Positions 36,672 to 49,468 are shown, counted from the stretch's first letter. The stretch is DNA of 64,000 nt from Enoplosus armatus (GCF_043641665.1 NC_092191.1:23698581-23762580), one strand, 5' to 3'. Notes: generated from the sequence alone by a model not told the origin. Numbers and translations are program-made.

Positions 36672-36836
36672 TGCAGCGTGTCAAGCCAGAGAAAACACAG
36701 ACGCGGCGCAAATGTTCCTCACGTCGGCAATAAGTTAGTCAAACATTGCGTATTTTCTTCATATTGTGTAGTCCTGCTAAGAGCGAACAGCGGGCCTTGA
36801 CTGGAAAACATAAAAGAAGGAAATCAATTCAGTCAG

Positions 36837-36890
36837 AGGGGCCAGGACGGGGGGGCCAGGACGGGGGGGGGGGGGGGGGGGCTCGTGGGG
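36837..36890 (+). repeat. G-run tract, potential G-quadruplex (copy 1)
   Basis: GGGG, then GGGGGGG, then an uninterrupted run of about 19 G, then GGGG, separated by short loops (CCAGGAC). Equivalent tracts of different length are at 46,522-46,570 and 60,257-60,314. Confidence 0.8.
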
Positions 36891-37138
36891 AAAAGCCCGA
36901 GCAAAATCGGTTCAGAGTGACGAGTCCAGCCCATCAGTCGACTCGACCGCACTGGATTGTTTTTCATTTCTTGACACAGAACCAGCACACGTGGCATTCT
37001 GATTTCCCCTCATTTTACATTCAAATCCAACATTTGTCTGAGAGTGTCATGAACTATGATTATGATATATAAAATATATATATATATATATTTCTTTTAT
37101 CCTGTCCTTTTATCCTTATTGAGATATATGTGTTTGTG

Positions 37139-37178
<40 letters not shown>

Positions 37179-37596
37179 CTGCTGCATATACTATATATTT
37201 TAATTAAAAAAAAAAAATCGAAGTGAATTAAATTGAACTTGGGCTTTAGTGTGTGCAACCAGTAGGAACTACATCAGCAAACCTGTCGTCTTGTCTTCCT
37301 GAAAGCCTGCGCCACGGCTCTCTCACTCAACCTGTCCTCGTCCATTGACCCTGGAACCTGGGACCCGTGGCGGCCTGGAACTGAGAGAGCTGCTTTTGAT
37401 TACGAGTCCAAACTCAGAATTCGGCTATTTCTGACCCTAAAATGTCCCTTTAAAGCCAAACGACCACGGCTGCTGCGCACACACATCACAATAGATAGAC
37501 AAATCAATCAGCGTACTGATATAGTAACTGTGGATGGTTCAACCTACAATTAGTCTCGGGTTTCAGGCATGCAGCGAATGAAGTGTTTCTCGTGCT

Positions 37597-37609
37597 TGAC
37601 CTTTGACCT
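37597..37609 (-). promoter_or_regulatory. Perfect DR1 nuclear-receptor element (copy 1)
   Basis: TGACCTTTGACCT is, on the minus strand, a direct repeat of AGGTCA with one-base spacing: the consensus for RXR heterodimers with PPAR, and for HNF4 and COUP-TF. Occupancy is not shown. Confidence 0.5.
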
Positions 37610-37707
37610 CTGGCCATTAACAAGCAAAGCTCGTTTTGACCCATGATTTTGCCTCCTAAGGCGACGTGTCCACTCATGCTGCCGTCGGTCTCACCCACAA
37701 TGGGACT

Positions 37708-38092
37708 CACGTGCCCATTGTTGGCACTTTCGGCGGTGGACAGGGGTCAGCATGGGCACCCTGACTGGTCTGCGGCTATGCAGCCCCATACGCATCAAAC
37801 TGCGATGCACTGTGTATTCTGACACCTTTCTATCAGAACCAGCATTAACTTATATGGCAACTTGAGCTACAGTAGCTCATCTGTTGGATCGGACCACCTG
37901 GGCCAGCCTTCGCTCCCCACGTGCATCAGTGAGCCTTGGCCGCCCATGACCCTGTCGCCGGTTCACCACTGTTACTTCCTTGGACCACTTTTGATAGATA
38001 CTGACCACTGCAGACCGGGAACACCCCACAAGAGCTGCAGTTTTGGAGATGCTCTGACCCAGTCATCTAGCCGTAACAATTTGGCCCTTGTC
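37708..38092 (-). pseudogene. Tc1 transposase stub in duplication copy 2
   Basis: Retains only the N-terminal helix-turn-helix coding part of the relic at 24,408-25,426, cut at the duplication junction. It has an additional change relative to copy 1 (AACTTATATGG instead of AACTTCTTTGG). No catalytic residues remain. Confidence 0.88.
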
Positions 38093-38660
38093 CCTTGCCC
38101 TCGTAGGCTACACACAGGGAGGAAAAGCAACAACTATGACTACAAGACATAACTTTCCTTCAGTGATGGGCATGGACATGATTAGACTCAGTTTCAAACA
38201 ATTGTGTTATTCCTTTAATACGCTTTCCGTCGCTTCTCAATAGTTACCTCTGGAACTCTTGGACTAAACATGTTCCACGTCTCTGGCTGACAAACGTTGT
38301 CATCATGTTGTAATTAGGCTTTCTTATAGACCCCTTTTTCTGTTCTGTAAATGTTATGACTTTTTTTGTGGGCGGAGCTTGGGTGGAGGCAGAATAATTC
38401 CCCAAACACGTTAGCGAACGCTAGCCAGCAAGTTCTGTTGGCTTGTTGTTTAACGATGGCTGCAGAAAATACGAGTTTCTCTGAATATGTACGGCCACTC
38501 ACTTGGTTCAAGTTAACATTAAACAATGGAACCTGATTGGCCAACCTGTACACGTACATCTGCACAGACATTTACACCTAGCTTACCTGACAGAGAAACC
38601 AAGCGTGTATAGTCAAAAGAAACTGAGGGCGTATAAATCTTTAGATGCCTATAACTATGT

Positions 38661-38884
38661 GGCATGGTGGCGCAGTGGTTAGCACTGTCGCACGGGAGGT
38701 AAAGCTGGTTAGAGCGGGTTCGGGGTTCTCCCGATGGAGACCAGCACCTTGCATGGCAGCTCGGTCGCCATCGGTGTGTGAATGTGTGAGTGAATGGGTG
38801 AATGAGACTTAGCTGTAAAGCGCTTTGGGAACCGTGAAGGTTGAAAGGCGCTATATAAGTGAGATCATTTACCATTTACCATTT
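38661..38884 (+). mobile_element. tRNA-headed SINE, internally deleted (copy 2)
   Basis: Same element and same 46-bp internal deletion as at 25,994-26,219. It differs by single bases (for example GTAAAGCGCTTT instead of GTAAAGCACTTT). Confidence 0.8.
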
Positions 38885-39147
38885 ATGTCCTGAATGGTCA
38901 GGTTCAAGACTTGCAAATGTAAAGATTTAACAGATGAGTTTTGTCTCTGCCTTTCAGTATCTGAAATGAGACCCGCTTTTCGACATAAGAGCATGGTTGC
39001 TACAATTCTGAGTTGGGGCTCTGGGTTTTCAGCGTCTAGCTGGACTGGGACAGTCGCCGGAGGTGAGGTTGCATCCAGGTACACGGTTCCTGCAGCAGTG
39101 GCACCGATATCAGCTTTAATCAATTCTACCCACAGAAGGATCGGGCC

Positions 39148-42100
39148 ACCAATGTGTCATTGTGACACAATAATGTATCATTATGACACAACGATGGGTG
39201 ATTGCAGATGTTACCACCGGGGGCTGTGATGCAAAAGAAGCTGTTTTTGGTTACTATAAAAGGGGATTGTGATGCAACAACAGTTGATTGTGTTGCAACA
39301 ATGGACCATTCTAATGCAGCAATTAAGTCAGTGTGATGCAACAATATGTCATTATGATGCAACAATGGGTCATTGTGTCGTAACAACAGGTGATTGTAGA
39401 TGCTACCACAGCAGACTGTGACGCAATAAAGCTGTATTTGAAGGATATAAAAGGGTACTGTGATGCAATGACAGTTGATTGTGATGCAAAATGTGTCATT
39501 GTGATGCAATAATTGATTATTGTGATGCAACAACATGTCATTGTGACGCTACAATGGGTAATTGTAGATGCTTGCACAGGGGATTGTGATGCAACAAAAG
39601 CTGTTTGTGGATGTTATAGAAGTGGATTGTTATGCTACATCAGGTAATTGTGATACAACAATGTGTCATTGTGATACAACAATTGGTCATTGTGGATGTT
39701 ACATTGCGGGACTGTGATGCAAACAAAGCTGCTTGTGGATGCTATAAAAGAGGATTGTGATGCAACAATGTGTCATTGTGATGCAACAAATTCTGCTTGT
39801 GGACACTATAAAATAGGATTGTTATGCTACATCAGGTAAATGTTATTCAACAATGTGTAATTGTGATGCAATAATGGATTATTGTGAGGCAACAATGTGT
39901 CATTGTGACGCAACAAAGGGTAATTGTAGATGCTACCACAGGGGATGCTATAAAAGGGTTGTGGCACTGTTATAGTGTTCCATTGTGTTGAAACAATGGG
40001 TCATTTTGATGCAACAATGCGTCATTGTGATCCAACAATTGGTCATTGTGGATGTTACATTGCGGGATTGTGATTCAAACAAAGCTGCTTGTGGATGCTA
40101 TAAAAATGTATTGTTATGCTACAACAGGTAATTATGATGCAACAATGTGTCATTCTGATGTAACAACGGGTCATTGTGATGCAAAATGTGTCATTATGAT
40201 ACAACAATGGGTCATTATGATACAACAATGGGTCATTATGATGCAACAATGGGTGATTGCAATGGGATGTTACCACAGGGGATGCTATAAAAGGGTTGTG
40301 ACACTGTTATAGTGTTCCATTGTGTTGAAACAATGGGTGATTGTGATGCAACAATGGGTGATTGTGATGCAACAATGGGTGATTGTGATGCAACAATGTG
40401 TCAATGTGATGCAACAATGTGTCATTGTGATGCAACAATGGGTGATTGTAATGCAACAATGGGTGATTGTGATGCAATAATGGATTATTATGATACCACC
40501 ATGTGTCATTGTGTCGTAACAACAGGTGATTGTAGATGCTACCACAGCAGACTGTGATGCAATAAAGCTGTTTTAGAAGGACATAAAAGTTATGTGATGC
40601 AAAATGTGTCATTATGATACAACAATGGGTCATTATGATACAACAATGTGTCATTGTGATGAAATAATGTGTCATTGTGATCCAACAATTGGTCATTGTG
40701 GATGTTACATTGCGGGACTGTGATGCAAACTGTTATGCTACATCAGGTAACTGTGATGCAACAATGAGTCATTGTGACGTGATAAAGGATCATTATGGTG
40801 CAACAACGTGTCACTGTGACACTGCAATGGGTAATTGTAGATGCTACCAAAGGGGACTGTGATGCAACACGTTTGTGGATGCCATAAAAGGGTTGTGACA
40901 CTGTTATAGTGTTCCATTGTGTTGCAACAATGGGCCATTCTGATGTAACAATGGGTCCCTGTGATGTAATGATTGGTCATTGTGGATATTACATTAGTTT
41001 AGGTTGTGATGCAACAATGTGTCATTTTTTAATTATCCAAAGGTGATCGTGGATGTTGCATTTGGGGATAGTGATGCAACAACAGCTGCTTGTGGATGAC
41101 ATAAAAGGGGATTGTTATGCTACATCAGGTAATTGTGATACAACAATGTGTCATTGTGATGCAACAAAAGGTGATCGTGGATGCTATAGATAAGGATTGT
41201 TTTGCTACAAAAGGTATTTGTGATACAATAATGGATTATTATGATACCACCATGTGTCACTGTGACGCAACAAAGGGTAATTGTAGATGCTACCACAGGG
41301 GATGCTATAAAAGGGTTGTGACACTGTTATAGTGTTCCATTGTGTTGAAACAATGGGTCATTTTGATGCAACAATGCGTCATTGTGATCCAACAATGCGT
41401 CATTGTGGATGTTACATTGCGGGATTGTGATTCAAACAAAGCTGCTTGTGGATGCTATAAAAATGTATTGTTATGCTACGACAGGTAATTATGATGCAAC
41501 AATGTGTCATTCTGATGTAACAACGGGTCATTGTGATGCAAAATGTGTCATTGTGATGCAACAATGGGTCATTATGATACAACAATGTGTCATTGTGATG
41601 CAACAATGGGTGATTGTTATGCAATAATGGGTTATTATGATACCACCATGTGTCATTGTGTCGTAACAACAGGTGATTGTAGAAGCTACCACAGCAGACT
41701 GTGATGCAATAAAGCTGTTTTTGAAGGACATAAAAGTTATGTGATGCAAAATGTGTCATTATGATACAACAATGTGTCATTGTGATCCAACAATTGGTCA
41801 TTGTGGATGTTACATTGCGGGACTGTGATGCAAACAAAGCTGCTTGTGGATGCTATAAAAGGGGATTGTTATGCTACATCAGGTAATTATGATGCAACAA
41901 TGAGTCATTGTGACGTGATAAAGGATCATTATGGTGCAACAACGTGTCACTGTGACACTGCAATGGGTAATTGTAGATGCTACCAAAGGGGACTGTGATG
42001 TAACACGTTTGTGGATGCCATAAAAGGGTTGTGACACTGTTATAGTGTTCCATTGTGTTGCAACAATGGGCCATTCTGATGTAACAATGGGTCCTTGTGA

Positions 42101-43569
42101 TGTAATGATTGGTCATTGTGGATATTACATTAGTTTAGGTTGTGATGCAACAATGTGTCATTTTTTAATTATCCAAAGGTGATCGTGGATGTTGCATTTG
42201 GGGATAGTGATGCAACAACAGCTGCGTGTGGATGACATAAAAGGGGATTGTTATGCTACATCAGGTAATTGTGATACAACAATGTGACATTGTGATGCAA
42301 CAAAAGGTGATCGTGGATGCTATAGATAAGGATTGTTTTGCTACAAAAGGTATTTGTGATACAACAATGGGTGATTGTGATGCAATAATGGATTATTATG
42401 ATACCACCATGTGTCACTGTGACGCAACAAAGGGTAATTGTAGATGCTACCACAGGGGATGCTATAAAAGGGTTGTGACACTGTTATAGTGTTCCATTGT
42501 GTTGAAACAATGGGTCATTTTGATGCAACAATGCGTCATTGTGATCCAACAATTGGTCATTGTGGATGTTACATTGCGGGATTGTGATTCAAACAAAGCT
42601 GCTTGTGGATGCTATAAAAATGTATTGTTATGCTACGACAGGTAATTATGATGCAACAATGTGTCATTCTGATGTAACAACGGGTCATTGTGATGCAAAA
42701 TGTGTCATTGTGATGCAACAATGGGTCATTATGATACAACAATGTGTCATTGTGATGCAACAATGGGTGATTGTTATGCAATAATGGGTTATTATGATAC
42801 CACCATGTGTCATTGTGTCGTAACAACAGGTGATTGTAGATGCTACCACAGCAGACTGTGATGCAATAAAGCTGTTTTTGAAGGACATAAAAGTTATGTG
42901 ATGCAAAATGTGTCATTATGATACAACAATGTGTCATTGTGATCCAACAATTGGTCATTGTGGATGTTACATTGCGGGACTGTGATGCAAACAAAGCTGC
43001 TTGTGGATGCTATAAAAATGTATTGTTATGCTACAACAGGTAATTATGATGCAACAATGTGTCATTCTGATGTAACAACGGGTCATTGTGATGCAAAATG
43101 TGTCATTATGATGCAACAATGTGTCATTGTGATGTAACAACGGGTCATTTTGATGCAAAATGTGTCATTATGATGCAACAATGTGTCATTGTGATGCAAC
43201 AATGGGTGATTGTGATGCAATAATGGCTTATTATTATGCATTCATGTGTCACTGTGATGCAACAATGGGTGACAGTAGATGCTACCACAGGGGACTGTAA
43301 TTGAAAAGAAAGCTGCTTGTGGATGCTATAAAAGAGGATTGTGATGCAACAATGTGTCATTGTGGATGTCACATTGCGGGATAGTTATGCAACAAAAGCT
43401 GTGAACAGGTAAGTGTGATGCAACAACGTGTCATTGTGACGCTGCAATGGGTGATAGTAGATGCTACCAAAGGGGACTGTGATGCAACACGTTTGTGGAT
43501 GCCATAAAAGGGTTGTGACACTGTTATAGTGTTCCATTGTGTTGAAACAATGGGTCATTCTGATGCAAT
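39148..43569. repeat. Higher-order satellite array 2 (4.4 kb)
   Basis: Same family and flanks as array 1 but about 3 kb shorter through loss or non-gain of higher-order units. A rearranged junction at about 40,258-40,330 joins a truncated monomer run directly to the TTACCACAGGGGATGC block. Ends at the same non-satellite boundary (GATGCAATACATATAC). Confidence 0.95.
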
Positions 43570-43996
43570 ACATATACAAATGCACAAATTAATATGACTT
43601 TACATGTATTTGTCCTGGTAAAACTATTTACATGTGTAAAACCTATATCATTTTGGTGTGAAATTAAAACACGTGGTCACAGAGCAGAGTTATGCGTACA
43701 TACATCCATAAAGAGAGACACATTTGATCGTTCCTAGTGTAACTCATAAGTATTCTTACCATGACAAATCAGGTGCATGTGTCTTGAACCTATTAGGGCA
43801 AAAATGAAATGAAGTAATAAACCAGTTCTGTTTATTGGTCAACAATTCCCTCATCACTTATTGTCACTGATAGATTGGAAGGCAAAAGATCAACTAAAAG
43901 ACAGAGAGAGAGAGAGAGAGAGGGAAGACTGTCTCAGGGCAAGTTATAATGGATCGTCATTGGTACTTTTTTTCTACAAAAAAACTTTCTTTTAAA

Positions 43997-44170
43997 TGAT
44001 CTCACTAATATAGTGCTTCACAACCTTCTCGGTTCCCAAAAGCGCTTTACAGATAAGGTCTCACTCACCCATTCACACACCCATGGCTGCCATGCAAGGT
44101 GCTGGTCTCCATCAGGAGCCCCTCATTCTACCCTGCTCTACAGTGCTAACCGCTGCACCACCGTGCTACC
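43997..44170 (-). mobile_element. tRNA-headed SINE, inverted orientation (copy 2)
   Basis: Orthologous position and sequence to 34,331-34,505 within duplication copy 2. Confidence 0.78.
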
Positions 44171-46521
44171 CACACCCTGGGGCACCCAAAGCATCCATAT
44201 TGCACTTTCTAAACCAGATCCTTGCTGAACGGGAAACTTATTAAAGCACCCATTATGTGTAGAGATCGGTGGCTCTTACATGCATTTGATATTGCAGGAG
44301 GGCCTGTCTTAAAGAAGTAAATTCGAGAGGGGAACGGTACTCTGCATCGACTAAGTATATATGTAATGCAATTCCACAAACTACTTAAAATCTCCCAAGG
44401 ATGCACTCCACAGCCATACAGTGTGTTGCCTCCACCTCTTACGTCAATCAGGAGACAATGTGGTGTGACGTAAAATATTCCTCCCAGTAAATGTGCAGTG
44501 TGGTAGCAATGCGTGACTTGTCTCTGTAGGAGAAGGTGGAAGTTGTGCTACGGCGGCGTCTTCCATGGAGAAGCAGCTGTCCATAACCTCGGTGAAGCCA
44601 GCGACACGATGGACCAAGGCGGCTGGGAAGATCTGACGGACTCATTTATGTTCAAAGTCATATTTGAGTCTGACTATGCAACGTTCCCTGGGGGATGTGT
44701 AGAAAAACAAAACCTGAAATGAGTGCCTCTTTGGAGGAACGCAGTTGAACTGAGTGAATTGAATTCAGTCAAAAAGATGGAGATGAAGGCACTTGCTGTT
44801 TTCTTTACATATTTACTTTATTTGCTTGTTCCATCATTCTATGAAATGTATTTAGAATATATTGACTAGATAGTATGTTGACTAGATAGTAGTGACCAGA
44901 AGTACGCATAGTAATGACTAAATGATAAAGAAATAATTATTTAAATGATGGATAAATAATAATATTGAATAAAGAACATAAATACACTAGAATATACTGA
45001 AAGTATGCATGTGACTTGGGGACAAACATCTACTTTGTATCTACATTATATGGACAGTATATACTGTATGTGCATAGTAGTAACACATTGCACATGTGGT
45101 ATAAAAAGGTATATTGTATTGTATTGTATATTTAATTAATGAAAGGTTGTTTTAAATATATACGTCCCCATTATATTTAGTGGAGCACAGATCCATTATA
45201 TTCACTTATCCCCGCCCATTGGGTGTCCAGCCCCGCTTATTTCTGACCCCCAGGTTGAGGTATACCAGCTTCCCAGTATGAACACTTGCTTTTTCAAATC
45301 ATGTCCTAAAAAAGTTGTAAAAATGCACTAACAGCCGAATCCACTCTGTTTTGGTCCATCCCTGCAGGTCCACTCTGGAATACGTAACAGCAGGAAAACA
45401 CACAGTGGTCAAAGTTGGTGGAAACATCCGATAAAGAATCATTAGAAGACATTTTGATGACAAACCACAGTCCAAGTCCAAGTACAGACAGATGTGCTTT
45501 ATTAGCTCCAGCTCCTCTCCAGCTTAGTGAGCCGGGAAGGCCGTCACAGTGGACCTTTTCATTGGCCGGTATCAGCCACTGCGATTTTACTTCACGTCAT
45601 TTTTTTTTCTCTCTCCGATGCAAGTTTACAGTATGTCTGCTACTTCCAGGGCAACGCCAAATCAGTGGAGTAAAAAAAAAATACAGCAAGTACTTTATTC
45701 TCAAATGTGTATTTTTCTACGATCACCAGGTCTGCGAGCCAACACAAGATAAATAGTGACAGATGGTTTCCATCGCAACACAGGAATTACAAGCCTTCAT
45801 ATTCAAGATTTTCAGTATTCCGTTTCTGGTGTCTGGTGGTTACCACGGGGGAATCCTGCAGCAAGTGCTGTAGAAGGAAGTACCAGAAAACAGCAGAGAC
45901 AGCAATTCTGATACAAATGTCCGTCTCTCTTTGTGACGTTAAAAAATGTTCTAAAAGGTTCAAAACGTTTTCTGAGATGGCAGTCGGAAGATCAACCGTG
46001 CAGGTGTTAACGGGTAGTGACGAAACAGCTGAAGACGCTCCTGAGAGCACGGCTGGATTAATCCACCACCCTACAGGACCCACTTTAAGGCCCGAATCCT
46101 TTGACATTGTGCCTTCGTGGTTCTTATTCCCAATTTATTTGCAAATCGCACAAATGACCACAAAAGCGGACTGCTGGTGTGAAAAGATACGGGACGTTCC
46201 TGGGCTACATTTGATTGAGAAGTTTGGCGTCATAACGGCAGCCGAACTGCTGTCGCTGCTATTTCAGTCACATACTGTATCAACAAGCACATTTACTATT
46301 GTGTAGTAACACAGAGTCAATCGACCCTGGTGAGACCACGTGTGCAGACCACGTGTGCAGCGTGTCAAGCCAGAGAAAACACAGACGCGGCGCAAATGTT
46401 CCTCACGTCGGCAATAAGTTAGTCAAACATTGCGTATTTTCTTCATATCGTGTAGTCCTGCTAAGAGCGAACAGCGGTCCTTGACTGGAAAACATAAAAG
46501 AAGGAAATCAATTCAGTCAGA

Positions 46522-46570
46522 GGGGCCAGGACGGGGGGGCCAGGAGGGGGGGGGGGGGGGGCTCGTGGGG
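46522..46570 (+). repeat. G-run tract, potential G-quadruplex (copy 2)
   Basis: Shortest of the three versions; the second CCAGGAC loop has lost its AC, reading CCAGGAGGGG. Confidence 0.8.
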
Positions 46571-46818
46571 AAAAGCCCGAGCAAAATCGGTTCAGAGTGA
46601 CGAGTCCAGCCCATCAGTCGACTCGACCGCACTGGATTGTTTTTCATTTCTTGACACAGAACCAGCACACGTGGCATTCTGATTTCCCCTCATTTTACAT
46701 TCAAATCCAACATTTGTCTGAGAGTGTCATGAACTATGATTATGATATATAAAATATATATATATATATATTTCTTTTATCCTGTCCTTTTATCCTTATT
46801 GAGATATATGTGTTTGTG

Positions 46819-46852
<34 letters not shown>

Positions 46853-47270
46853 CTGCTGCATATACTATATATTTTAATTAAAAAAAAAAAATCGAAGTGA
46901 ATTAAATTGAACTTGGGCTTTAGTGTGTGCAACCAGTAGGAACTACATCAGCAAACCTGTCGTCTTGTCTTCCTGAAAGCCTGCGCCACGGCTCTCTCAC
47001 TCAACCTGTCCTCGTCCATTGACCCTGGAACCTGGGACCCGTGGCGGCCTGGAACTGAGAGAGCTGCTTTTGATTACGAGTCCAAACTCAGAATTCGGCT
47101 ATTTCTGACCCTAAAATGTCCCTTTAAAGCCAAACGACCACGGCTGCTGCGCACACACATCACAATAGATAGACAAATCAATCAGCGTACTGATATAGTA
47201 ACTGTGGATGGTTCAACCTACAATTAGTCTCGGGTTTCAGGCATGCAGCGAATGAAGTGTTTCTCGTGCT

Positions 47271-47283
47271 TGACCTTTGACCT
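47271..47283 (-). promoter_or_regulatory. Perfect DR1 nuclear-receptor element (copy 2)
   Basis: Identical DR1 at the equivalent position in duplication copy 2. Confidence 0.5.
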
Positions 47284-47381
47284 CTGGCCATTAACAAACA
47301 AAGCTCGTTTTGACCCATGATTTTGCCTCCTAAGGCGACGTGTCCACTCCTGCTGCCGTCGGTCTCACCCACAATGGGACT

Positions 47382-47746
47382 CACGTGCCCATTGTTGGCA
47401 CTTTCGGCGGTGGACAGGGGTCAGCATGGGCTATGCAGCCCCATACGCATCAAACTGCGATGCACTGTGTATTCTGACACCTTTCTATCAGAACCAGCAT
47501 TAACTTCTTTGGCAACTTGAGCTACAGTAGCTCGTCTGTTGGATCGGACCACCTGGGCCAGCCTTCGCTCCCCACGTGCATCAGTGAGCCTTGGCCGCCC
47601 ATGACCCTGTCGCCGGTTCACCACTGTTACTTCCTTGGACCACTTTTGATAGATACTGACCACTGCAGACCGGGAACACCCCACAAGAGCTGCAGTTTTG
47701 GAGATGCTCTGACCCAGTCGTCCAGCCGCAACAATTTGGCCCTTGT
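47382..47746 (-). pseudogene. Tc1 transposase stub in duplication copy 3
   Basis: Same junction-truncated N-terminal piece. An internal deletion near 47,430 removes the stretch encoding part of the linker after the HTH. The minus-strand frame 47421-47684 begins at the conserved MGCSRSAVVSIYQKW and ends early at the deletion. Confidence 0.88.
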
Positions 47747-48314
47747 CCCTTGCCCTCGTAGGCTACACACAGGGAGGAAAAGCAACAACTATGACTACAA
47801 GACATAACTTCCCTTCAGTGATGGGCATGGAGATGATTAGACTCAGTTTCAAACAATTGTGTTATTCCTTTAATACGCTTTCCGTCGCTTCTCAATAGTT
47901 ACCTCTGGAACTCTTGGACTAAACATGTTCCACGTCTCTGGCTGACAAACGTTGTCATCATGTTGGAATTAGGCTTTCTTATAGACCCCTTTTTCTGTTC
48001 TGTAAATGTTATGACTTTTTTTGTGGGCGGAGCTTGGGTGGAGGCAGAATAATTCCCCAAACACGTTAGCGAACGCTAGCCAGCAAGTTCTGTTGGCTTG
48101 TTGTTTAACGATGGCTGCAGAAAATACGAGTTTCTCTGAATATGTACGGCCACTCACTTGGTTCAAGTTAACATTAAACAATGGAACCTGATTGGCCAAC
48201 CTGTACACGTGCATCTGCACAGACATTTACACCTAGCTTACCCGACAGAGAAACCAAGCGTGTATAGTCAAAAGAAACTGAGGGCGTGTAAATCTTTAGA
48301 TGCCTATAACTATG

Positions 48315-48598
48315 TGGCATGGTGGCGCAGTGGTTAGCACTGTCGCACGGGAGGTAAAGCTGGTTAGAGCGGGTTCGGGGTTCGATCCCCTTCATGTCGA
48401 ATTGTCCTTGACACTGAACCCTAAGTTGCTCCCGATGGAGACCAGCACCTTGCATGGCAGCTCGGTCGCCATCGGTGTGTGAATGTGTGAGTGAATGGGT
48501 GAGTGAATGGGTGAATGAGACTTAGCTGTAAAGCGCTTTGGGAACCGTGAAGGTTGAAAGGCGCTATATAAGTGAGATCATTTACCATTTACCATTTA
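48315..48598 (+). mobile_element. tRNA-headed SINE with B-box region retained (copy 3)
   Basis: Same insertion as in copies 1 and 2 but with an extra 46 bp (48,384-48,429) that completes a GTTCGATCC B-box-like word, plus one extra 12-bp GTGAATGGGTGA unit near 48,490-48,510. It represents the ancestral form of the element. Confidence 0.82.
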
Positions 48599-48860
48599 TG
48601 TCCTGAATGGTCAGGTTCAAGACTTGCAAATGCAAAGATTTAACAGATGAGTTTTGTCTCTGCCTTTCAGTATCTGAAATGAGACCCGCTTTTCGACATA
48701 AGAGCATGGTTGCTACAATTCTGAGTTGGGGCTCTGGGTTTTCAGTGTCTAGCTGGACTGGGACAGTCGCCGGAGGTGAGGTTGCATCCAGGTACACGGT
48801 TCCTGCAGCAGTGGCACCGATACCAGCTTTAATCAATTCTACCCACAGAAGGATCGGGCC

Positions 48861-49468
48861 ACCAATGTGTCATTGTGACACAATAATGTATCATTATGAC
48901 ACAACGATGGGTGATTGCAGATGTTACCACCGGGGGCTGTGATGCAAAAGAAGCTGTTTTTGGTTACTATAAAAGGGGATTGTGATGCAACAACAGTTGA
49001 TTGTGTTGCAACAATGGACCATTCTAATGCAGCGATTAAGTCAGTGTGATGCAACAATATGTCATTATGATGCAACAATGGGTCATTGTGTCGTAGCAAC
49101 AGGTGATTGTAGATGCTACCACAGCAGACTGTGATGCAATAAAGCTGTATTTGAAGGATATAAAAGGGGACTGTGATGCAATGACAGTTGATTGTGATGC
49201 AAAATGTGTCATTGTGATGCAATAATTGATTATTGTGATGCAACAACATGTCATTGTGATGCTACAATGGGTAATTGTAGATGCTTGCACAGGGGATTGT
49301 GATGCAACAAAAGCTGCTTGTGGATGCTATAAAAATTTATTGTTATGCTACAACAGGTAATTATGATGCAAAATGTGTCATTCTGATGTAACAACGGGTC
49401 ATTGTGATGCAAAATGTGTCATTATGATGCAACAATGGGTCATTATGATACAACAATGGGTCATTATG
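48861..49468. repeat. Higher-order satellite array 3, left part (interrupted by L2)
   Basis: Left 608 bp of the third array, ending at GGGTCATTATG, where the L2 element is inserted. Monomer structure as in array 1. Confidence 0.93.

Larger units (their letters stand above)
25042..37707. repeat. Tandem segmental duplication, copy 1 (12.67 kb)
   Basis: First of three direct copies. It begins with CACGTGCCCATTGTTGG inside the Tc1 relic and ends in CCACAATGGGACT just before the same start sequence recurs at 37,708. Order within the unit: Tc1 stub, DNA-transposon-like fragment, + SINE (25,994-26,219), satellite array 1 (26,484-33,890), inverted SINE (34,331-34,505), unrecognised low-copy sequence. 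It is longest because its satellite is about 3 kb bigger than that of copy 2. Unique portions differ from copies 2 and 3 by scattered substitutions only. Confidence 0.93.
33891..37707. other. Unrecognised low-copy part of the duplicated unit (copy 1)
   Basis: No gene is recognised. It holds an inverted SINE, a GA microsatellite (34,222-34,256), a TTACGTCA/TGACGTAA pair (34,755-34,762 and 34,782-34,789), an AT-rich stretch (35,100-35,480), a 199-codon open frame (36,023-36,622), paired CACGTG boxes, a G-run tract, a TA/TG microsatellite (37,066-37,176) and a DR1 element. Only two substitutions separate the 199-codon frame here from copies 2 and 3. Both are amino-acid changing and both fit CpG-to-CpA decay, which argues against coding constraint. 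The right end may derive from piezo1 3' UTR. Confidence 0.6.
37708..47381. repeat. Tandem segmental duplication, copy 2 (9.67 kb)
   Basis: Second direct copy, same order of parts. It starts at the duplication junction (CT microhomology at 37,706-37,707) and ends at the same junction at 47,380-47,381. The right half is almost identical to copy 3 and shares with it an insertion near 44,222-44,238 that copy 1 lacks. Its + SINE carries the same internal 46-bp deletion as copy 1. Confidence 0.93.
43570..47381. other. Unrecognised low-copy part of the duplicated unit (copy 2)
   Basis: Same content and order as 33,891-37,707 with a shorter GA tract (about 43,903-43,922), an inserted CTTGCTGAACGGGAAAC stretch near 44,221-44,237, and shorter G-run and TG tracts. 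No gene recognised. Confidence 0.6.
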
